From Cyrtodaria siliqua (Eukaryota > Mollusca > Bivalvia > Adapedonta > Hiatellidae): 64,000 nucleotides of DNA. The stretch lies in the NCBI GenBank assembly GCA_037043455.1, contig JAWPHD010008246.1, positions 1 to 64,000 on the forward strand. The letters run 5' to 3'. Positions 51,701 to 53,808 of this stretch are shown here, piece by piece. A program made the position numbers and the translations under genes. Below the pieces are notes generated by a model that was not told the origin of the DNA, did not search any database, and worked only from the letters and a program-made list of their open reading frames with translations. Position 1 is the stretch's first letter, and each line of letters starts with the position of its first letter.

Positions 51701-53808
51701 AATCTATTATCCTGTTAGGACTTTGATGTTTTGTGCTTATTAATTGTTTGCCTGTATGTCTCACTAACATGCCTGTATGTCTCACTAACATGCCTGTATG
51801 TCTCACTAACATGCCCTGCACACTTTGTCATATATTTGTATGATGACTTCAGCTGTTTCTAGACATACTGATTCTTAAGTATTTTCTCATCTGCAAGTTA
51901 CTTCCGTCTGACATTAAAACTAAGACTTTTGCCAAGTTAGAAAGAATGCATGTGCCAGTAAATGAATGTAGCGTTAGTTTGATTTCAGCCGGTTGCCAGA
52001 ACTAGTTACATATAGTATACGTTCTTTGCTACTTTAATATTTTTTTACAAATGTGTAGGTTAAAAGCATTCTTCACAAATGATAACTGGATATAAGCATA
52101 TCAACTTATGACAAGCAAGGTTTTACGCAAGCGTAAAATAGCTGCCGAGAGAAAATAGCATTACTTTTTCTGGGTAGGAACAGGGAACAAAGTTTAACAT
52201 AACAGACCAAGTCACGGGTGTTAAAACAATATTCAAAAACATGACCGTTTTTTTACCAGACATTTTCTTCCCAATTTGTGCTACCAAACATTTTGAATCA
52301 AGGTGGGCAAATCCTTGACATGCCTTACAAATTGATTACATATTCACCTTTGTAGCACGACGTGCTAAAGTACACATCAGCACAGAAATACAATTACTCA
52401 CATGTATGGGATGCGTGCATTACAACACAGATAAACTGTTCATTGCTACCATGTGTAATTATAAAATTGCGTTATCAAAGTGAAAAAACTTAAAGGAACT
52501 ATTCATTACTACCTTACCATGTGCAATTACTAAAACAATATAAGAGTCGCTAATAAAGATTGTACTGTAAATTCAAATTGTTTTGATGTTTCTATAGGAA
52601 TGAGAAAAAAAAGGATTTCAAGACCTCTTCAAGTCTTTCCATTCTTTTACATAGAATTTTAACAGAAATGTGTTGATAAGTTTAATTGCAAAACATAACG
52701 TTAAAGCTGTTTTTATTATATCCTACAAAACCTTTCTGATAAAGCTATTTTAAGTATTATTATGACAAAATGTCATTTATTTGAGTAATGTAGTAAACAC
52801 CTTTTGCTTAATTTGGCAAGTTAAAACAAAATAGCTGCAAGTTATAATTTGTATAAACTCTGAAATATCTTATATTGCTTTTAAAAACAGTTAATGATTC
52901 TGAAATTAATAAACTACAGTCGAAGTGATATAACCATCATAATTATGATATATGTGTTTATCTTTTAGACCATTGAGATTACGAATTTCTCCACCTCGTG
53001 GAATGATGGGATTGCTTTCTGCGCGTTGATTCACCACTTTTACCCCGAAGCCTTCAATTTCAAAGCACTTGACGCAAAAAACAGACGAAAAAATTTTGAA
53101 CTTGCATTCGACACAGCTGAGTAAGTGATGTGGAGGACAAGAAATTTCATTTTAATCTCATATTTAGAAAGAACTACATAATTGTGTCAGAGCTCCCTGT
53201 CTGTCACCTATTTCACATGAGAATGGACTATTATTTGATAGTTGCAGAGAAAGAAAATCTGAATGATCTGCGAGGTGGACAATGATCTGCGAGGTGGACA
53301 ATGATCTGCGAGGTGGACATCCTTGCAAGTTTTCATTTAATAACACAATATGTACGCCTATGAAATATTTTCCGATACATTTCTTAATTTTCCATAAAAG
53401 AACACAACTCATACGGCTATGAAATATTTTCTAATCCATTTTTTAATTTTTAATAAAAGAACACAATATGTACGTCTATAAAATATTTTCCAATCCATTC
53501 ATTAATTTTCAGTAAAAGAACGATATATACGGGTATAAAATGTTTTCCAATCCATTTATTATTTGATATTACATACTTAAACTGTTTTGTTTTTTTAACG
53601 GATCTTTTTTTGTATGTGAAATGCATTGCTGTCTCATCTAACTTTCTACACTATTTCTACTTGCAGGAAGTACGCAGACATTGCACCATTACTGGATGTA
53701 GAAGACATGGTGCGGATGAAGAAGCCAGATTGGAAGTGCGTGTTCACATATGTACAGAGCTTCTACAGGAAGTTGAAAGATCACGATTCGAACAAAGTGA
53801 AAAGTTAA
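445..53808 (+). CDS. SMTN-like: Ig-domain smoothelin-like CH-domain protein (spliced gene, 5' end outside window)
   Basis: Span of a spliced gene whose exons are listed separately. Seen: two I-set Ig exons, a long low-complexity Ser/Lys/Glu exon, a charged helical region resembling the smoothelin cytoskeleton domain, and a C-terminal CH domain whose closest known pattern is the smoothelin CH (FCALIHHFYPEAF, then DMVRMKKPD and the SFYRKL end). Every junction uses GT-AG and phases match: 1,1,0,0,1,1,1,2,0,2. Summed exons give an open frame of 1098 codons with exon 47610-47706, or 1104 with exon 45884-45998. Known: vertebrate smoothelins are actin-associated smooth-muscle proteins with a C-terminal CH domain and no Ig domains. 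Inferred: a muscle or stress-fibre protein, with Ig domains possibly contacting other sarcomeric or dense-body partners. The upstream exons, promoter and start codon are not in the window. Confidence 0.85.
745..2949 (+). other. Intron 1
   Basis: Donor GTAACT at 745 and acceptor TTTGTTTAG at 2941-2949. More than half of the intron is the 29 bp tandem array at 931-2080. The remaining 2085-2940 is AT-rich and I see nothing coding in it; the small minus-strand open frames there have no recognisable content. Confidence 0.75.
931..2080. repeat. 29 bp minisatellite, about 39 copies, intron 1
   Basis: Units such as CCTGCCTTAAAGTAGCTATC followed by CCGCTACCA repeat every 29 bases (for example at 1021, 1050 and 1079). 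Copies vary mainly in the CCGCTAC, CCACCAC or CAGCCAC segment. A few are truncated, such as the short unit near 1430. The homogeneous block at 1070-1260 suggests recent local expansion. It has stops in all frames and is not coding. Confidence 0.93.
2950..3237 (+). CDS. Exon: second I-set immunoglobulin domain
   Basis: The exon has 288 bases, phase 1 in and phase 1 out, ending at CAAG before GTAAGT. It encodes about 96 residues of a canonical I-set Ig domain: start VKNPPVVTRPLLDS, B-strand cysteine in AILECHIEGDPTPE, tryptophan in IAWRKNG, strand E in ARLEIKGV, F-strand motif QDSGCYECVGTN, and end GEVTTSCKLTVQG. The DSGxYxC pattern is complete, with an extra cysteine two residues before the tyrosine-cysteine pair. 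Its 3' end, including the donor, has been tandemly copied into the intron immediately downstream. The first donor must be used, because reading on gives a stop at 3249. With the preceding exon it forms an Ig pair ahead of a long disordered segment. Confidence 0.9.
3184..3765 (+). repeat. Tandem copies of the Ig exon 3' end with its splice donor
   Basis: The last part of the Ig exon (from GGTACAAATGCATCAGG through CTCACTGTTCAAG) plus GTAAGTTG is present nine times: once as the real exon end and eight more times to about 3765. Units are 58-77 bases; some carry the extra TCTTTGAGTGTGTTGG, which is also exon sequence. All copies end in CAAGGTAAGTTG, so nine near-identical 5' splice sites lie in a row. 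The copies differ by single bases (CACC or CACT, CTCGTG or CTCATG), which indicates recent expansion. Confidence 0.93.
4025..4105. repeat. Short TCCTGGGGTCCCATCCT repeats
   Basis: About four to five imperfect copies of CCTGGGGTCCCATCCTT in intron 2. Open frames on both strands cross it only because of the repeat. Confidence 0.75.
4226..4437 (+). CDS. Possible alternative 3' terminal exon
   Basis: After the acceptor ACCACAG at 4219-4225 there is an open frame of about 70 codons ending in TAA at 4435-4437. It enters in phase 1, which matches the donor of the second Ig exon at 3237, and the split codon would be Asp, as for the main exon at 4695. The peptide begins DNVEQCTSFNLSIKRSFEKI and ends GASKLRSEL. 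Codon use looks coding-like against the AT-rich flanks. If used it would end the protein just after the second Ig domain, giving an isoform without the smoothelin and CH parts. Against it: the polypyrimidine tract is weak, no clear AATAAA follows closely, and I recognise no domain. Internal donors (at 4297 and 4309) leave in phase 0 and would not join 4695. Confidence 0.33.
4695..6004 (+). CDS. Large disordered Ser/Lys/Glu-rich exon
   Basis: The exon is 1310 bases: phase 1 in, phase 0 out, donor CAA then GTAAGT at 6005. It encodes about 437 residues without a folded domain. The start DKNEKLDSKVIVEPKVIEQP is Val/Pro/Glu-rich. A basic segment VTRFKVGGEIRRTQS and then KPEWLQVKLRRVGG lie in the middle. 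Next comes a duplicated motif, ARSESARSLDRNSSP followed by GESARSLDRTSSP (about 5630-5712). Further Ser-Pro sites and RTESMRAP and QRSHSFKMAAP motifs resemble basophilic-kinase or 14-3-3 type sites. Charged low-complexity composition is typical of linkers in cytoskeletal proteins. The KPEWLQVKLRRVGG island is the most conserved-looking element and may be a short binding motif, but I cannot name its partner. The start is fixed by the T-rich acceptor and the phase match, not by the ATG at 4658, which is intronic. Confidence 0.85.
6153..6271. mobile_element. Foldback (inverted-repeat) MITE-like hairpin
   Basis: Two arms of about 55 bases are near-perfect reverse complements: GTGATACGGGAAATAATTCC at 6153 and its counterpart ending CCGTATCAC at 6271. 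Around the centre, TTCTTGCGATATAGAAAC faces GTTTCTATATCGCAAGAA. The loop is only a few bases. No coding capacity. Confidence 0.85.
6301..6533. mobile_element. MITE-like element with 20 bp terminal inverted repeats
   Basis: TATATATTCTGTGATGAATT at 6301-6320 is the exact reverse complement of 6514-6533. Inside is a second hairpin, with TACTGTGCTATC near 6439 facing GATAGCACAGTA near 6465, and a palindromic TGACGTCA at 6394-6401 followed by another TGACGTC about 14 bases on. It directly follows the foldback at 6153-6271. Non-coding. Confidence 0.8.
6541..6790. repeat. 68 bp tandem repeat, about 3.5 copies
   Basis: GTTTACACATATAGGATATA recurs at 6552, 6620 and 6688, with a degenerate copy at 6757. 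Each unit also carries GAATATTCTGCATGTACATG. The minus-strand open frame across it (Cys/Tyr-rich) is a product of the repeat. Confidence 0.88.
7013..7402. repeat. 52 bp tandem repeat, 8 copies
   Basis: ATCTGTATAGAAAAAGGTAC starts at 7021 and recurs every 52 bases to 7385. Each unit also holds AAGGTAATATTCACCAAGTG. Copies are nearly identical. Confidence 0.93.
9320..9475 (+). mobile_element. SINE-like dispersed repeat, family B (copy 1)
   Basis: Shares AAGTGTCGATTCTTACGG, GTACAGTACTGGTTCTACC and the end CACAATAAAATCGACCATG with copies at about 24650-24775 and 32010-32205. It carries a remnant B-box-like stretch (CGTATCCCACTAGGAGCTC) at its 5' side. Confidence 0.65.
9735..9868. repeat. 22 bp tandem repeat, 6 copies
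   Basis: ACCAGCATACTGCACGCCAGTA repeats with a 22 base period at 9737, 9759, 9781, 9803, 9825 and 9847. The minus-strand open frame rich in Cys/Tyr/Trp over this region reflects the repeat. Confidence 0.92.
10319..10794. mobile_element. Non-autonomous TIR element rich in CGTGA motifs
   Basis: The ends are inverted: AGGGGGTCCCAAAGGGG on the left and CCCCACTTTGGGACCCTCT on the right, flanked by TATA/GTATA. Inside are at least a dozen CGTGA pentamers in both orientations, for example GCGTGAAAACGTGATC near the left end and ACGTGATCACGTGAAC near the right end, and a T run of more than 20 at 10594. It encodes no transposase. Confidence 0.75.
12706..13090. repeat. 33 bp tandem repeat, about 11 copies
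   Basis: Units of the form GCCTATAACAAGAAAAACAA then TTAGTAATGAATT repeat every 33 bases. As 33 is a multiple of 3, open frames appear on both strands (12458-12880 minus, 12927-13289 plus) with Ile/Leu-rich or Lys/Thr/Ile-rich repeats; these are artefacts. Confidence 0.9.
14209..14410. repeat. 97 bp duplication, 2 copies
   Basis: ACTGAGTACAGGGTGGGTCC occurs at 14251 and 14348, with the surrounding CATACACGATTCTGTA and AGATGGTGATACTAGT also repeated. The second copy is nearly identical. Confidence 0.88.
14605..14990. repeat. Diverged tandem duplication of about 200 bp
   Basis: AATATGGCTGGAT, TTCATAGTTATCATAAT and GTAATATTTGAGTAATTTAAG near 14675-14765 recur with substitutions near 14873-14965. 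Older than the other repeats in this intron. Confidence 0.7.
15061..15216. repeat. 52 bp tandem repeat, 3 copies
   Basis: CCGTAATACCTACCTACTGC at 15081 recurs at 15133 and 15185, with flanking GCACTGAAAAATGGATCCTG. Confidence 0.9.
15562..15732. mobile_element. Short TIR MITE (copy 1)
   Basis: Ends GGTTAACCCGCTAAGCACG on the left and TAGCGGGTTATGGGTTAA on the right; the interior has CATTGTAAACCCAG and GAATGGTCTTAAT, shared with the copy at 19393-19552. About 170 bases, non-coding. Confidence 0.8.
15815..16072. repeat. Tandem repeat of 77-89 bp, 3 copies
   Basis: ACTGACATGGAGAATCAAGT, AAATAAAGCCCTCACATAA and TGTCCCACACTGTACAGAAG occur three times. The middle copy lacks the ATCATACAC segment. 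Confidence 0.9.
17470..17765. repeat. Hairpin and paired CRE-like palindromes in intron 3
   Basis: GAAGAATGGC at 17717-17726 pairs with GCCATTCTTC at 17740-17749. Two exact TGACGTCA palindromes lie at 17565-17572 and 17589-17596, within a direct repeat of CACGTAAC. CCTAATAAA motifs bracket the region (about 17465 and 17765), which suggests a small mobile element, but I cannot define its ends. Confidence 0.5.
18205..18740 (+). mobile_element. Dimeric tRNA-derived SINE with 9 bp target-site duplication
   Basis: Two head-to-tail copies. Each begins AGAGGGCTGGCATGGC and has an A-box-like segment (TGGCGAAGTCGGTAGCGC), an anticodon-loop-like GGATTTGTAACC, and a B box (GGGTTCAATCC). Both end in ATTCAATTCAA. 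The first copy (to 18526) is long. The second (18527-18740) lacks about 130 internal bases after CTTGGGCAAG. TTGTTGAGG at 18196-18204 is repeated at 18741-18749 outside the pair, so the dimer appears to be one insertion. Confidence 0.85.
19393..19552. mobile_element. Short TIR MITE (copy 2)
   Basis: TTAACCCTTAACCCACTA at the left end and TAGCGGGTTAAGGGTTAA at the right are inverted repeats with one mismatch in 18. Interior shared with 15562-15732 (GCACGACTATAAT, CATTGTAAACCCAG, GAATGGTCTTAAT). Confidence 0.82.
19913..21440 (+). repeat. About 20 bp minisatellite built on CTCTTGTAAGTCCT
   Basis: Units such as TTGCTCTCTTGTAAGTCCTG repeat with a period of roughly 20 bases over about 1.5 kb. From about 21000 the units drift to TTGCTCTTTTATAATTCC and CTTTTAAGTCC, with a 40 base higher-order period. 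The array is split by a foreign segment at about 20563-20730. Most units contain GTAAGT, the consensus 5' splice-site hexamer. The Leu/Ser/Cys-rich open frames at 20118-20621 and 20879-21271 are repeat artefacts. Confidence 0.93.
20563..20730 (+). mobile_element. Fragment of a GTCCGTC-type dispersed repeat inside the minisatellite
   Basis: Begins GTCGGTCCGTCAGTCCGTCG, continues with CCGGACGATAACTCATGAAA and ends near GCGGATCCTTCTTCCTG, where the minisatellite resumes. The GTCCGTC start resembles the elements at about 26225, 27810 and 44650. Confidence 0.6.
21760..21985. repeat. 102 bp duplication made of shorter GTACATCTTGCATGTTCCAA units
   Basis: GTAGAACTGCTACATCCAGA occurs twice about 102 bases apart. 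Each copy is followed by three CCAATTATTGGTACA-type subunits. The open frames over it on both strands are repeat artefacts. Confidence 0.88.
23105..23220. repeat. 44 bp tandem repeat, 2.5 copies
   Basis: TTGGCCAAGTCAGTCATC at 23107 recurs at 23151 and 23195, separated by AAAATGTGTGTTTATTGCTG. Confidence 0.85.
23808..23965 (+). mobile_element. tRNA-derived SINE
   Basis: Starts GCCTCAGTAGCTTAGTGGAT, an A-box-like head, and has the B-box-like GTGGGTTTGTTCCC about 60 bases on. It then has a SINE-type tail (ATCTTCATCCTTCATGTCAT) ending near CTATATAACCTATT. It lacks a matching acceptor stem, so it is not a functional tRNA gene. Confidence 0.65.
24645..24775 (+). mobile_element. SINE-like dispersed repeat, family B (copy 2)
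   Basis: The B box GCGGGTTCAAATCCCACTTG is followed by GTGTTGATTCTTAC and CAGTTCTGGTTCTACCCAGG, as in the copies at 9320 and 32010. The A-box side may begin at TCTAACCACT. Confidence 0.65.
26190..26580 (+). mobile_element. GTCCGTC-headed dispersed repeat with two internal repeats
   Basis: Begins near GATCACTTTGTCGTCCGTC with several GTCCGTC units. Two copies, about 150-180 bases long, follow of CTTAACGTTGTCTATAACTT plus CATGACAACATCCACATGAC and AGGTCAAGGTCA. Its 3' boundary is uncertain. Non-coding. Confidence 0.6.
26978..27115 (+). mobile_element. tRNA-derived SINE fragment
   Basis: The A-box-like CTGTGGTCTAGTGGTAAATC is followed by a SINE body with CCCTGAGCAAGACACTTTAT and ACTGGTTCTACCCAGG, the latter shared with family B. 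It lies directly upstream of the TIR element starting at 27125. Confidence 0.6.
27125..29554 (-). mobile_element. TIR element with two tRNA-like modules, split by a nested insertion
   Basis: The ends are inverted: TTAAAGCTACAGAGTCCCTA at 27125 and AGGGACTGTACAGCTTTAG ending at 29554. Without the inner insertion (27768-29357) the element is about 840 bases, the same as the copy at 43263-44105, to which it is homologous in reverse orientation. It keeps both tRNA-like modules: one on the minus strand at about 27335-27405 (read as TGGCTCGAACACACAACC on the plus strand) and one on the plus strand at about 27682-27755 (GTGGTCTAGAGGTTCAGC, then GGTTCAAATCCCG). No transposase is seen. Confidence 0.8.
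27768..29357 (+). mobile_element. Nested element with four 320 bp internal repeats
   Basis: Its limits are set by comparison with the empty copy at 43.4 kb. It starts with a hairpin (AGCTCTACTGATC facing GATCAGCAGAGCT, 27768-27796), followed by GTCCGTC repeats. The core has four units of 320 bases; CTATAAGTGATATTGATATG recurs at about 28050, 28370, 28690 and 29010. It ends with ATCAGTAGAGCT, the inverse of the start, then a GGTCATTGACC hairpin and CTCTTG. It is inserted in a T-run. Subterminal inverted repeats, a 3' hairpin, internal tandem repeats and T-T insertion together resemble non-autonomous Helentron-type elements of molluscs; this is inference. Confidence 0.65.
29921..29942. repeat. 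Small hairpin CAAAGAGG / CCTCTTTG
   Basis: An 8 bp stem around a TGCG loop. Within about 1 kb of AT-rich sequence that otherwise shows nothing. Confidence 0.5.
30575..31365 (-). repeat. Tandem array of about ten tRNA-like units
   Basis: On the minus strand each unit of about 60-90 bases reads GGCATGGCCCAGTGGATAGC (A box), ACTTGTAATCCGGAGG (anticodon-like), AGGGTTCAAACCTCACAG (B box). Units centre near 30605, 30682, 30740, 30800, 30878, 30963, 31050, 31150, 31240 and 31325. Three shortened units (30730-30830) lack the B box. The acceptor ends do not pair, so these are SINE-head-like rather than true tRNA genes. The CATGCCA-CCCC spacers vary in length. The His/Cys-rich open frames on both strands are repeat artefacts. 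Confidence 0.85.
31408..31555. repeat. 52 bp tandem repeat, 3 copies
   Basis: CTTACTGTGCAACCATCTTG followed by GCTTGCAGGACTTAAGATTA occurs three times with a period of about 52 bases. Confidence 0.9.
32010..32205 (+). mobile_element. SINE-like dispersed repeat, family B (copy 3)
   Basis: The A-box-like ATGGCTGAATGGTTAAG is followed by GAAGTGTCGATTTTTACGG, GTACAGTACTGGTTCTACCC and CACCACAATAAATCAACCG, then a short A/C-rich tail (AAACAAACAAAC). It lies about 330 bases upstream of the exon at 32531. Confidence 0.7.
32531..32656 (+). CDS. Exon: start of the smoothelin-type region
   Basis: The exon is 126 bases, phase 0-0, preceded by TTAACTGCAG and followed by GTAAGT. It encodes 42 residues beginning AQEEKGDSGSGRKLVKLWDP and ending MDYSKIQNEEELNKL. 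The IQNEEELNKL helix leads straight into the next exon. Together they match the pattern of the smoothelin cytoskeleton domain: an acidic-Ile start, a Leu-rich helix, then a (D/N)FxERKxIRAxx(K/R)E segment. That family region is found near the N terminus of smoothelins; here it lies after Ig domains and a long linker. A phase 0-0 exon could be skipped without frameshift. Confidence 0.87.
32657..34094 (+). other. Intron 4
   Basis: Donor GTAAGT, acceptor TGTTCTGTTTACAG. Contains a foldback element at 32827-33205 and a G/T-rich run (GTGTGGGTGGGTGTGGG) near 33750-33785. Nothing else is recognised. Confidence 0.75.
32827..33205. mobile_element. Foldback MITE-like inverted repeat
   Basis: Arms of about 110 bases separated by about 140. 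CTATTTTCAAACAA at 32827 faces TTGTTTGAAAATAG ending at 33205. GGGCTCTGAAAAACTTGAAA faces TTTCAAGTTTTTCAAAGCCC (one or two mismatches). AATAAAGGAGAT and ACAAAGAACATAAATGGAGG likewise have inverse partners near 33125 and 33080. Non-coding. Confidence 0.8.
34095..34170 (+). CDS. Exon: smoothelin-domain helix
   Basis: The exon is 76 bases, phase 0 in and phase 1 out; the last base (A) is followed by GTAAGC and completes a Lys codon with the exon at 36853. It encodes LSGSDNFDERKKIRARIKEV then REQTM. The DNFDERKKIRARIKEVRE block is the best match to the conserved core of the smoothelin domain, in which a (T/N)(D/N)(F/Y)EER(K/R)xIR helix is followed by basic residues. The acceptor has a good pyrimidine tract. 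With the neighbouring exons it predicts one long charged helix. Confidence 0.9.
34171..36852 (+). other. Intron 5
   Basis: Donor GTAAGC, acceptor TTCCCGTTAACAG. AT-rich; I see no repeat array. An 81-codon open frame at 35778-36023 (start MQADGKIENK) precedes a GTAAGG donor-like site near 35994, but its phase (0) does not fit the next exon (phase 1), so I do not call it. Confidence 0.7.
36853..37218 (+). CDS. Exon: charged coiled-coil region with three repeats
   Basis: The exon is 366 bases, phase 1 in (AG completes Lys) and phase 1 out before GTAATT. It encodes about 122 residues, almost all helical and charged, starting KEWEAKRLAREQDSEDM. A motif of about 38-40 residues occurs three times: KKRHREADLEKQKKMEAF, EKHHQADIAKKEHLASF and EKHHQADISKQKQLDSY, with QLxEKHHQAD preceding the last two. 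Such repeats suggest a regular helical rod or a repeated binding site for actin or a partner; the specific function is not known to me. The reading frame continues into the intron for about 25 codons, so the splice donor, not a stop, defines the end. Confidence 0.9.
37800..38370. repeat. 41 bp minisatellite with a 22 bp sub-unit
   Basis: CAAATACCATTATTTGTCAG plus TTGGGCCACTAGACACCTTA repeats about every 41 bases, roughly 12 copies. At least three times a shortened unit (CAGTTGGGTCACTAGACACC) is interposed, giving a mixed 41/63 base pattern. Confidence 0.92.
38456..38686 (+). CDS. Candidate cassette exon
   Basis: An open stretch after the good acceptor GTGTTTCCTTCAG (38443-38455) and before the strong donor GTAAGA at 38687. 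It is 231 bases, phase 1 in and phase 1 out, so it fits between 37218 and 39697 or can be skipped without frameshift. The 3' half looks coding: ISIVEIINTRTKYQGGGDRE then GRDSG, with GC-rich codons. The 5' half (YQYSFETLRNSKYCLEKF, then a Lys run) looks like AT-rich intron. The true acceptor may therefore be closer to the donor, for example TTTTTCCAG at 38589-38597, but that one needs phase 2 and does not match the exon at 36853. I recognise no domain. The donor half is better supported than the start. Confidence 0.42.
39697..39837 (+). CDS. Exon: Ser/Thr-rich linker
   Basis: The exon is 141 bases, phase 1-1, acceptor CCCACCATAG and donor GAG before GTAGTG. It encodes about 47 residues: EDIAPDLARQILNAVSPNVS, then GVLTVRTESWSSTDG and QTRTSEKTESWG. 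The TESW motif occurs twice, about 17 residues apart. No folded domain is recognised; the composition suits a flexible, phosphorylatable linker between the helical region and the CH domain. The GC content and codon use stand out from the AT-rich flanks. The donor is weaker than most in this gene, but the phase fits both neighbours. Confidence 0.72.
39838..42366 (+). other. Intron 7
   Basis: Donor GTAGTG, acceptor GTGACTGTTTTTCAG. AT-rich. A 153-codon open frame at 40342-40803 contains low-complexity Lys/Asn sequence and then a hydrophobic stretch; I see no splice or homology support for it. No repeat array was noticed. Confidence 0.65.
42367..42436 (+). CDS. Exon: short linker before the CH domain
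   Basis: The exon is 70 bases, phase 1 in (CA completes Ala), phase 2 out (AA before GTATGT). It encodes AKASPMNAFKQMDAQANPQG then ART. The phase-2 end is important: it fits both exon 45884-45998 and exon 47610-47706, and with either of them the split codon is Asn (AA+T or AA+C). The acceptor has a clear T-run. Nothing in the 23 residues names a domain. Confidence 0.74.
42620..42842 (+). mobile_element. Diverged copy of the tRNA-derived SINE
   Basis: GGGGGCTGGCATGGCCCTGA, GTCCTGGGTTTAAGTC, CACTGTGTTCTTGGGAAAGA and TTTAAGAACCATAGGAATCT correspond in order to the long SINE copy at 18205-18526, with many substitutions. Older insertion. Confidence 0.75.
43475..43558 (-). tRNA. tRNA-like module inside the TIR element, opposite strand
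   Basis: Read on the minus strand: GCCTTGGTCTAGTGGTTAAA, an anticodon-arm region GGCCTTCAAAACTT, then GGCTGTGGTTCAAATCCCG. A and B boxes are spaced as in a tRNA promoter. The acceptor stem pairs poorly. A tRNA-derived unit is more likely than a functional gene. Confidence 0.35.
43831..43902 (+). tRNA. tRNA-like module inside the TIR element
   Basis: D-arm TAGCTCTGTGATAGAGC, anticodon stem CTGAC-TTGAAAT-CAG type, and T-arm TGTGTTCGAGTCCCGA are all visible, and the loop could be read as TGA (Ser). The acceptor strands (AGTGTTAT and AAGAGGCA) do not pair, so I regard it as a tRNA-derived pol III unit, not a working tRNA gene. Confidence 0.4.
44645..45590 (+). mobile_element. GTCCGTC-headed dispersed repeat ending AGGCCC-TCTT-GGGCCT-CTTG
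   Basis: Starts near GAGTTGTCCGTTGTCCGTCC. Two to three internal repeats of about 160 bases follow (TCATTAACACGATAGAGCC, CAAACTTTACCAG, GAGTTATGGCCCTT). It ends in a perfect 6 bp hairpin AGGCCC-TCTT-GGGCCT and then CTTG before a T-run. The nested element at 27768-29357 has the same head and tail design. The open frames of about 90 codons here (44870-45148 plus, 44975-45250 minus) are not genes. Confidence 0.65.
45884..45998 (+). CDS. Alternative exon A for the first CH-domain helix
   Basis: The exon is 115 bases, phase 2 in (T completes Asn) and phase 0 out before GTAGTT. It encodes NPLVAYTFAKKAAVTMKKN followed by VVGIKQDILAFCKANTEEYE. The last 20 residues align with those of the exon at 47610-47706: I-K, L, K-A, T, E-Y at matching positions. 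Both fit the first helix of a CH domain, which the exon at 52969 (TIEITNFSTSWNDG) continues. Joining this exon to 47610 would shift the frame (phase 0 into phase 2) and meet a stop within five codons, so only one can be used. Its acceptor is strong. Compared with vertebrate smoothelin, this version has FCKANTEEY where the family has WCRAMTRxY. Confidence 0.74.
45999..47609 (+). other. Intron between the two alternative CH exons
   Basis: Donor GTAGTT, acceptor TTGTTATTCTCTTCAAAG. Contains an (AT)n run at about 46583-46610 and otherwise AT-rich sequence. I looked for a bridging exon with phase 0 in and phase 2 out and found none with good sites. A stretch after TTTTTTTCAG at 47275-47284 is open in phase 0 but very hydrophobic and does not leave in phase 2. 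Confidence 0.65.
47610..47706 (+). CDS. Alternative exon B for the first CH-domain helix
   Basis: The exon is 97 bases, phase 2 in (C completes Asn), phase 0 out before GTACGT. It encodes NLGAGKPNITRSP followed by SAIKTMLLEWTKAMTREYID. The IKTMLLEWTKAMTREY helix is the form typical of smoothelin CH domains, where the family has IKxMLLEWCRAMTRxY, so this is the canonical version. It is spliced from 42436 and to 52969. Its partner is exon A at 45884-45998, which it replaces rather than follows. The open frame around it extends upstream into the intron, but the AG at 47608-47609 and the phase match fix the start. Confidence 0.87.
48285..48612. repeat. Block rich in ATATGA / TCATAT palindromes
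   Basis: At least nine ATATGA and several TCATAT hexamers within about 330 bases, for example ATCATATGATTATTATATGA at the start and ATCATATGAGAATCATATGA at the end. No clear unit length; the ends look like opposed motifs, possibly a MITE. Confidence 0.5.
48820..50010. repeat. 60 bp tandem repeat, about 13 copies, with a MITE inside
   Basis: Units of 60 bases contain TGCTTCTCTCTCATCATGTA, CTTAGGTTTGTATAGG and TTATTGTAATCTATCTACAA. Four copies lie before and about nine after the insertion at 49059-49478. One copy (near 49520) lacks the ATAGGTTATTG segment. Confidence 0.92.
49059..49478. mobile_element. 420 bp TA-flanked MITE (Tc1/mariner type) with a tRNA-like segment
   Basis: The ends are inverted repeats of about 25 bases with one mismatch: TACTCTGTAAAAAAAGTTTT on the left, and AAAACTTTTTTTACCGAGTA on the right. 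The surrounding repeat array shows the empty-site sequence, AATCTATCTAC, so the duplicated TA (49057-49058 and 49479-49480) can be read directly. Inside, on the minus strand, a GGGTTATGGTCGAATG box and an ACGGGTTCGAACAC box at about 49090-49140 look like tRNA A and B boxes. No transposase. Confidence 0.85.
50010..50360. repeat. Two copies of a sequence of about 150 bp
   Basis: GCTATAGGCAGCTACAACCT, TTATGATGTTATGAAGATGT, and GGAAGAACATAAACATACTG occur at about 50007-50160 and again at about 50188-50360 with few differences. Confidence 0.9.
50491..51448. repeat. 28 bp minisatellite, about 34 copies
   Basis: Unit TCCATGCCTCTTCATCTTGG plus TTCTGCTG. Copies are nearly identical, differing almost only at one base (CATCTTGG or CATCTTCG). 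As 28 is not a multiple of 3 and the unit has no stop in any plus frame, all three plus frames stay open for about 320-331 codons. The translations are the same 28-residue cycle in different registers, so this is not a gene. Confidence 0.95.
51750..51812. repeat. 21 bp tandem repeat, 3 copies
   Basis: GCCTGTATGTCTCACTAACAT repeated three times. Confidence 0.9.
52969..53120 (+). CDS. Exon: CH-domain core
   Basis: The exon is 152 bases, phase 0 in, phase 2 out (GA before GTAAGT). It encodes TIEITNFSTSWNDGIAFCAL, then IHHFYPEAFNFKALDAKN and RRKNFELAFDTAE. The NFSTSWNDGIAFCALIHHF block is the signature of the CH fold. The PEAFNFKALD and RRKNFELAFDTAE helices follow the smoothelin subfamily closely (family pattern FPxAFDxxxLxxxxRRxNFxLAFxTAE). 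CH domains of this type sit at the C terminus of smoothelin and smoothelin-like proteins, where they bind actin filaments or regulators such as calmodulin; single CH domains do not always bind actin. This exon is constant and can be joined to either alternative helix-1 exon, both of which end in phase 0. Confidence 0.96.
53121..53666 (+). other. Last intron, with two short tandem repeats
   Basis: Donor GTAAGT, acceptor TATTTCTACTTGCAG. AATGATCTGCGAGGTGGAC occurs three times near 53260-53317. A unit of about 60 bases (AACACAATATGTACGCCTAT, AATATTTTCCAATCCATT) occurs four times, diverged, between 53341 and 53575. Confidence 0.85.
53667..53808 (+). CDS. Terminal exon: end of the CH domain and stop codon
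   Basis: Enters in phase 2 (G completes Glu) and ends with TAA at 53806-53808. It encodes EKYADIAPLLDVEDMVRMKK, then PDWKCVFTYVQSFYRKLKDH and DSNKVKS. The LDVEDMV and PDxKCVFTYVQxxYRxL motifs are the last two helices of the CH domain and match the smoothelin group (family pattern LLEVDDMVRL, PDSKCVYTYIQELYRxL). The protein ends only seven residues after the last helix, as is usual for smoothelins. The overlapping open frame at 53610-53918 in another frame is a shadow. Confidence 0.96.

Larger units (their letters stand above)
47707..52968 (+). other. Intron before the CH core
   Basis: Donor GTACGT, acceptor TATGTGTTTATCTTTTAG. Contains the ATATGA-rich block (48285-48612), the 60 bp array with a nested MITE (48820-50010), an approximate 150 bp duplication (50010-50360), the 28 bp minisatellite (50491-51448) and a short 21 bp repeat (51750-51812). 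The stretch 51815-52968 shows nothing. Confidence 0.75.
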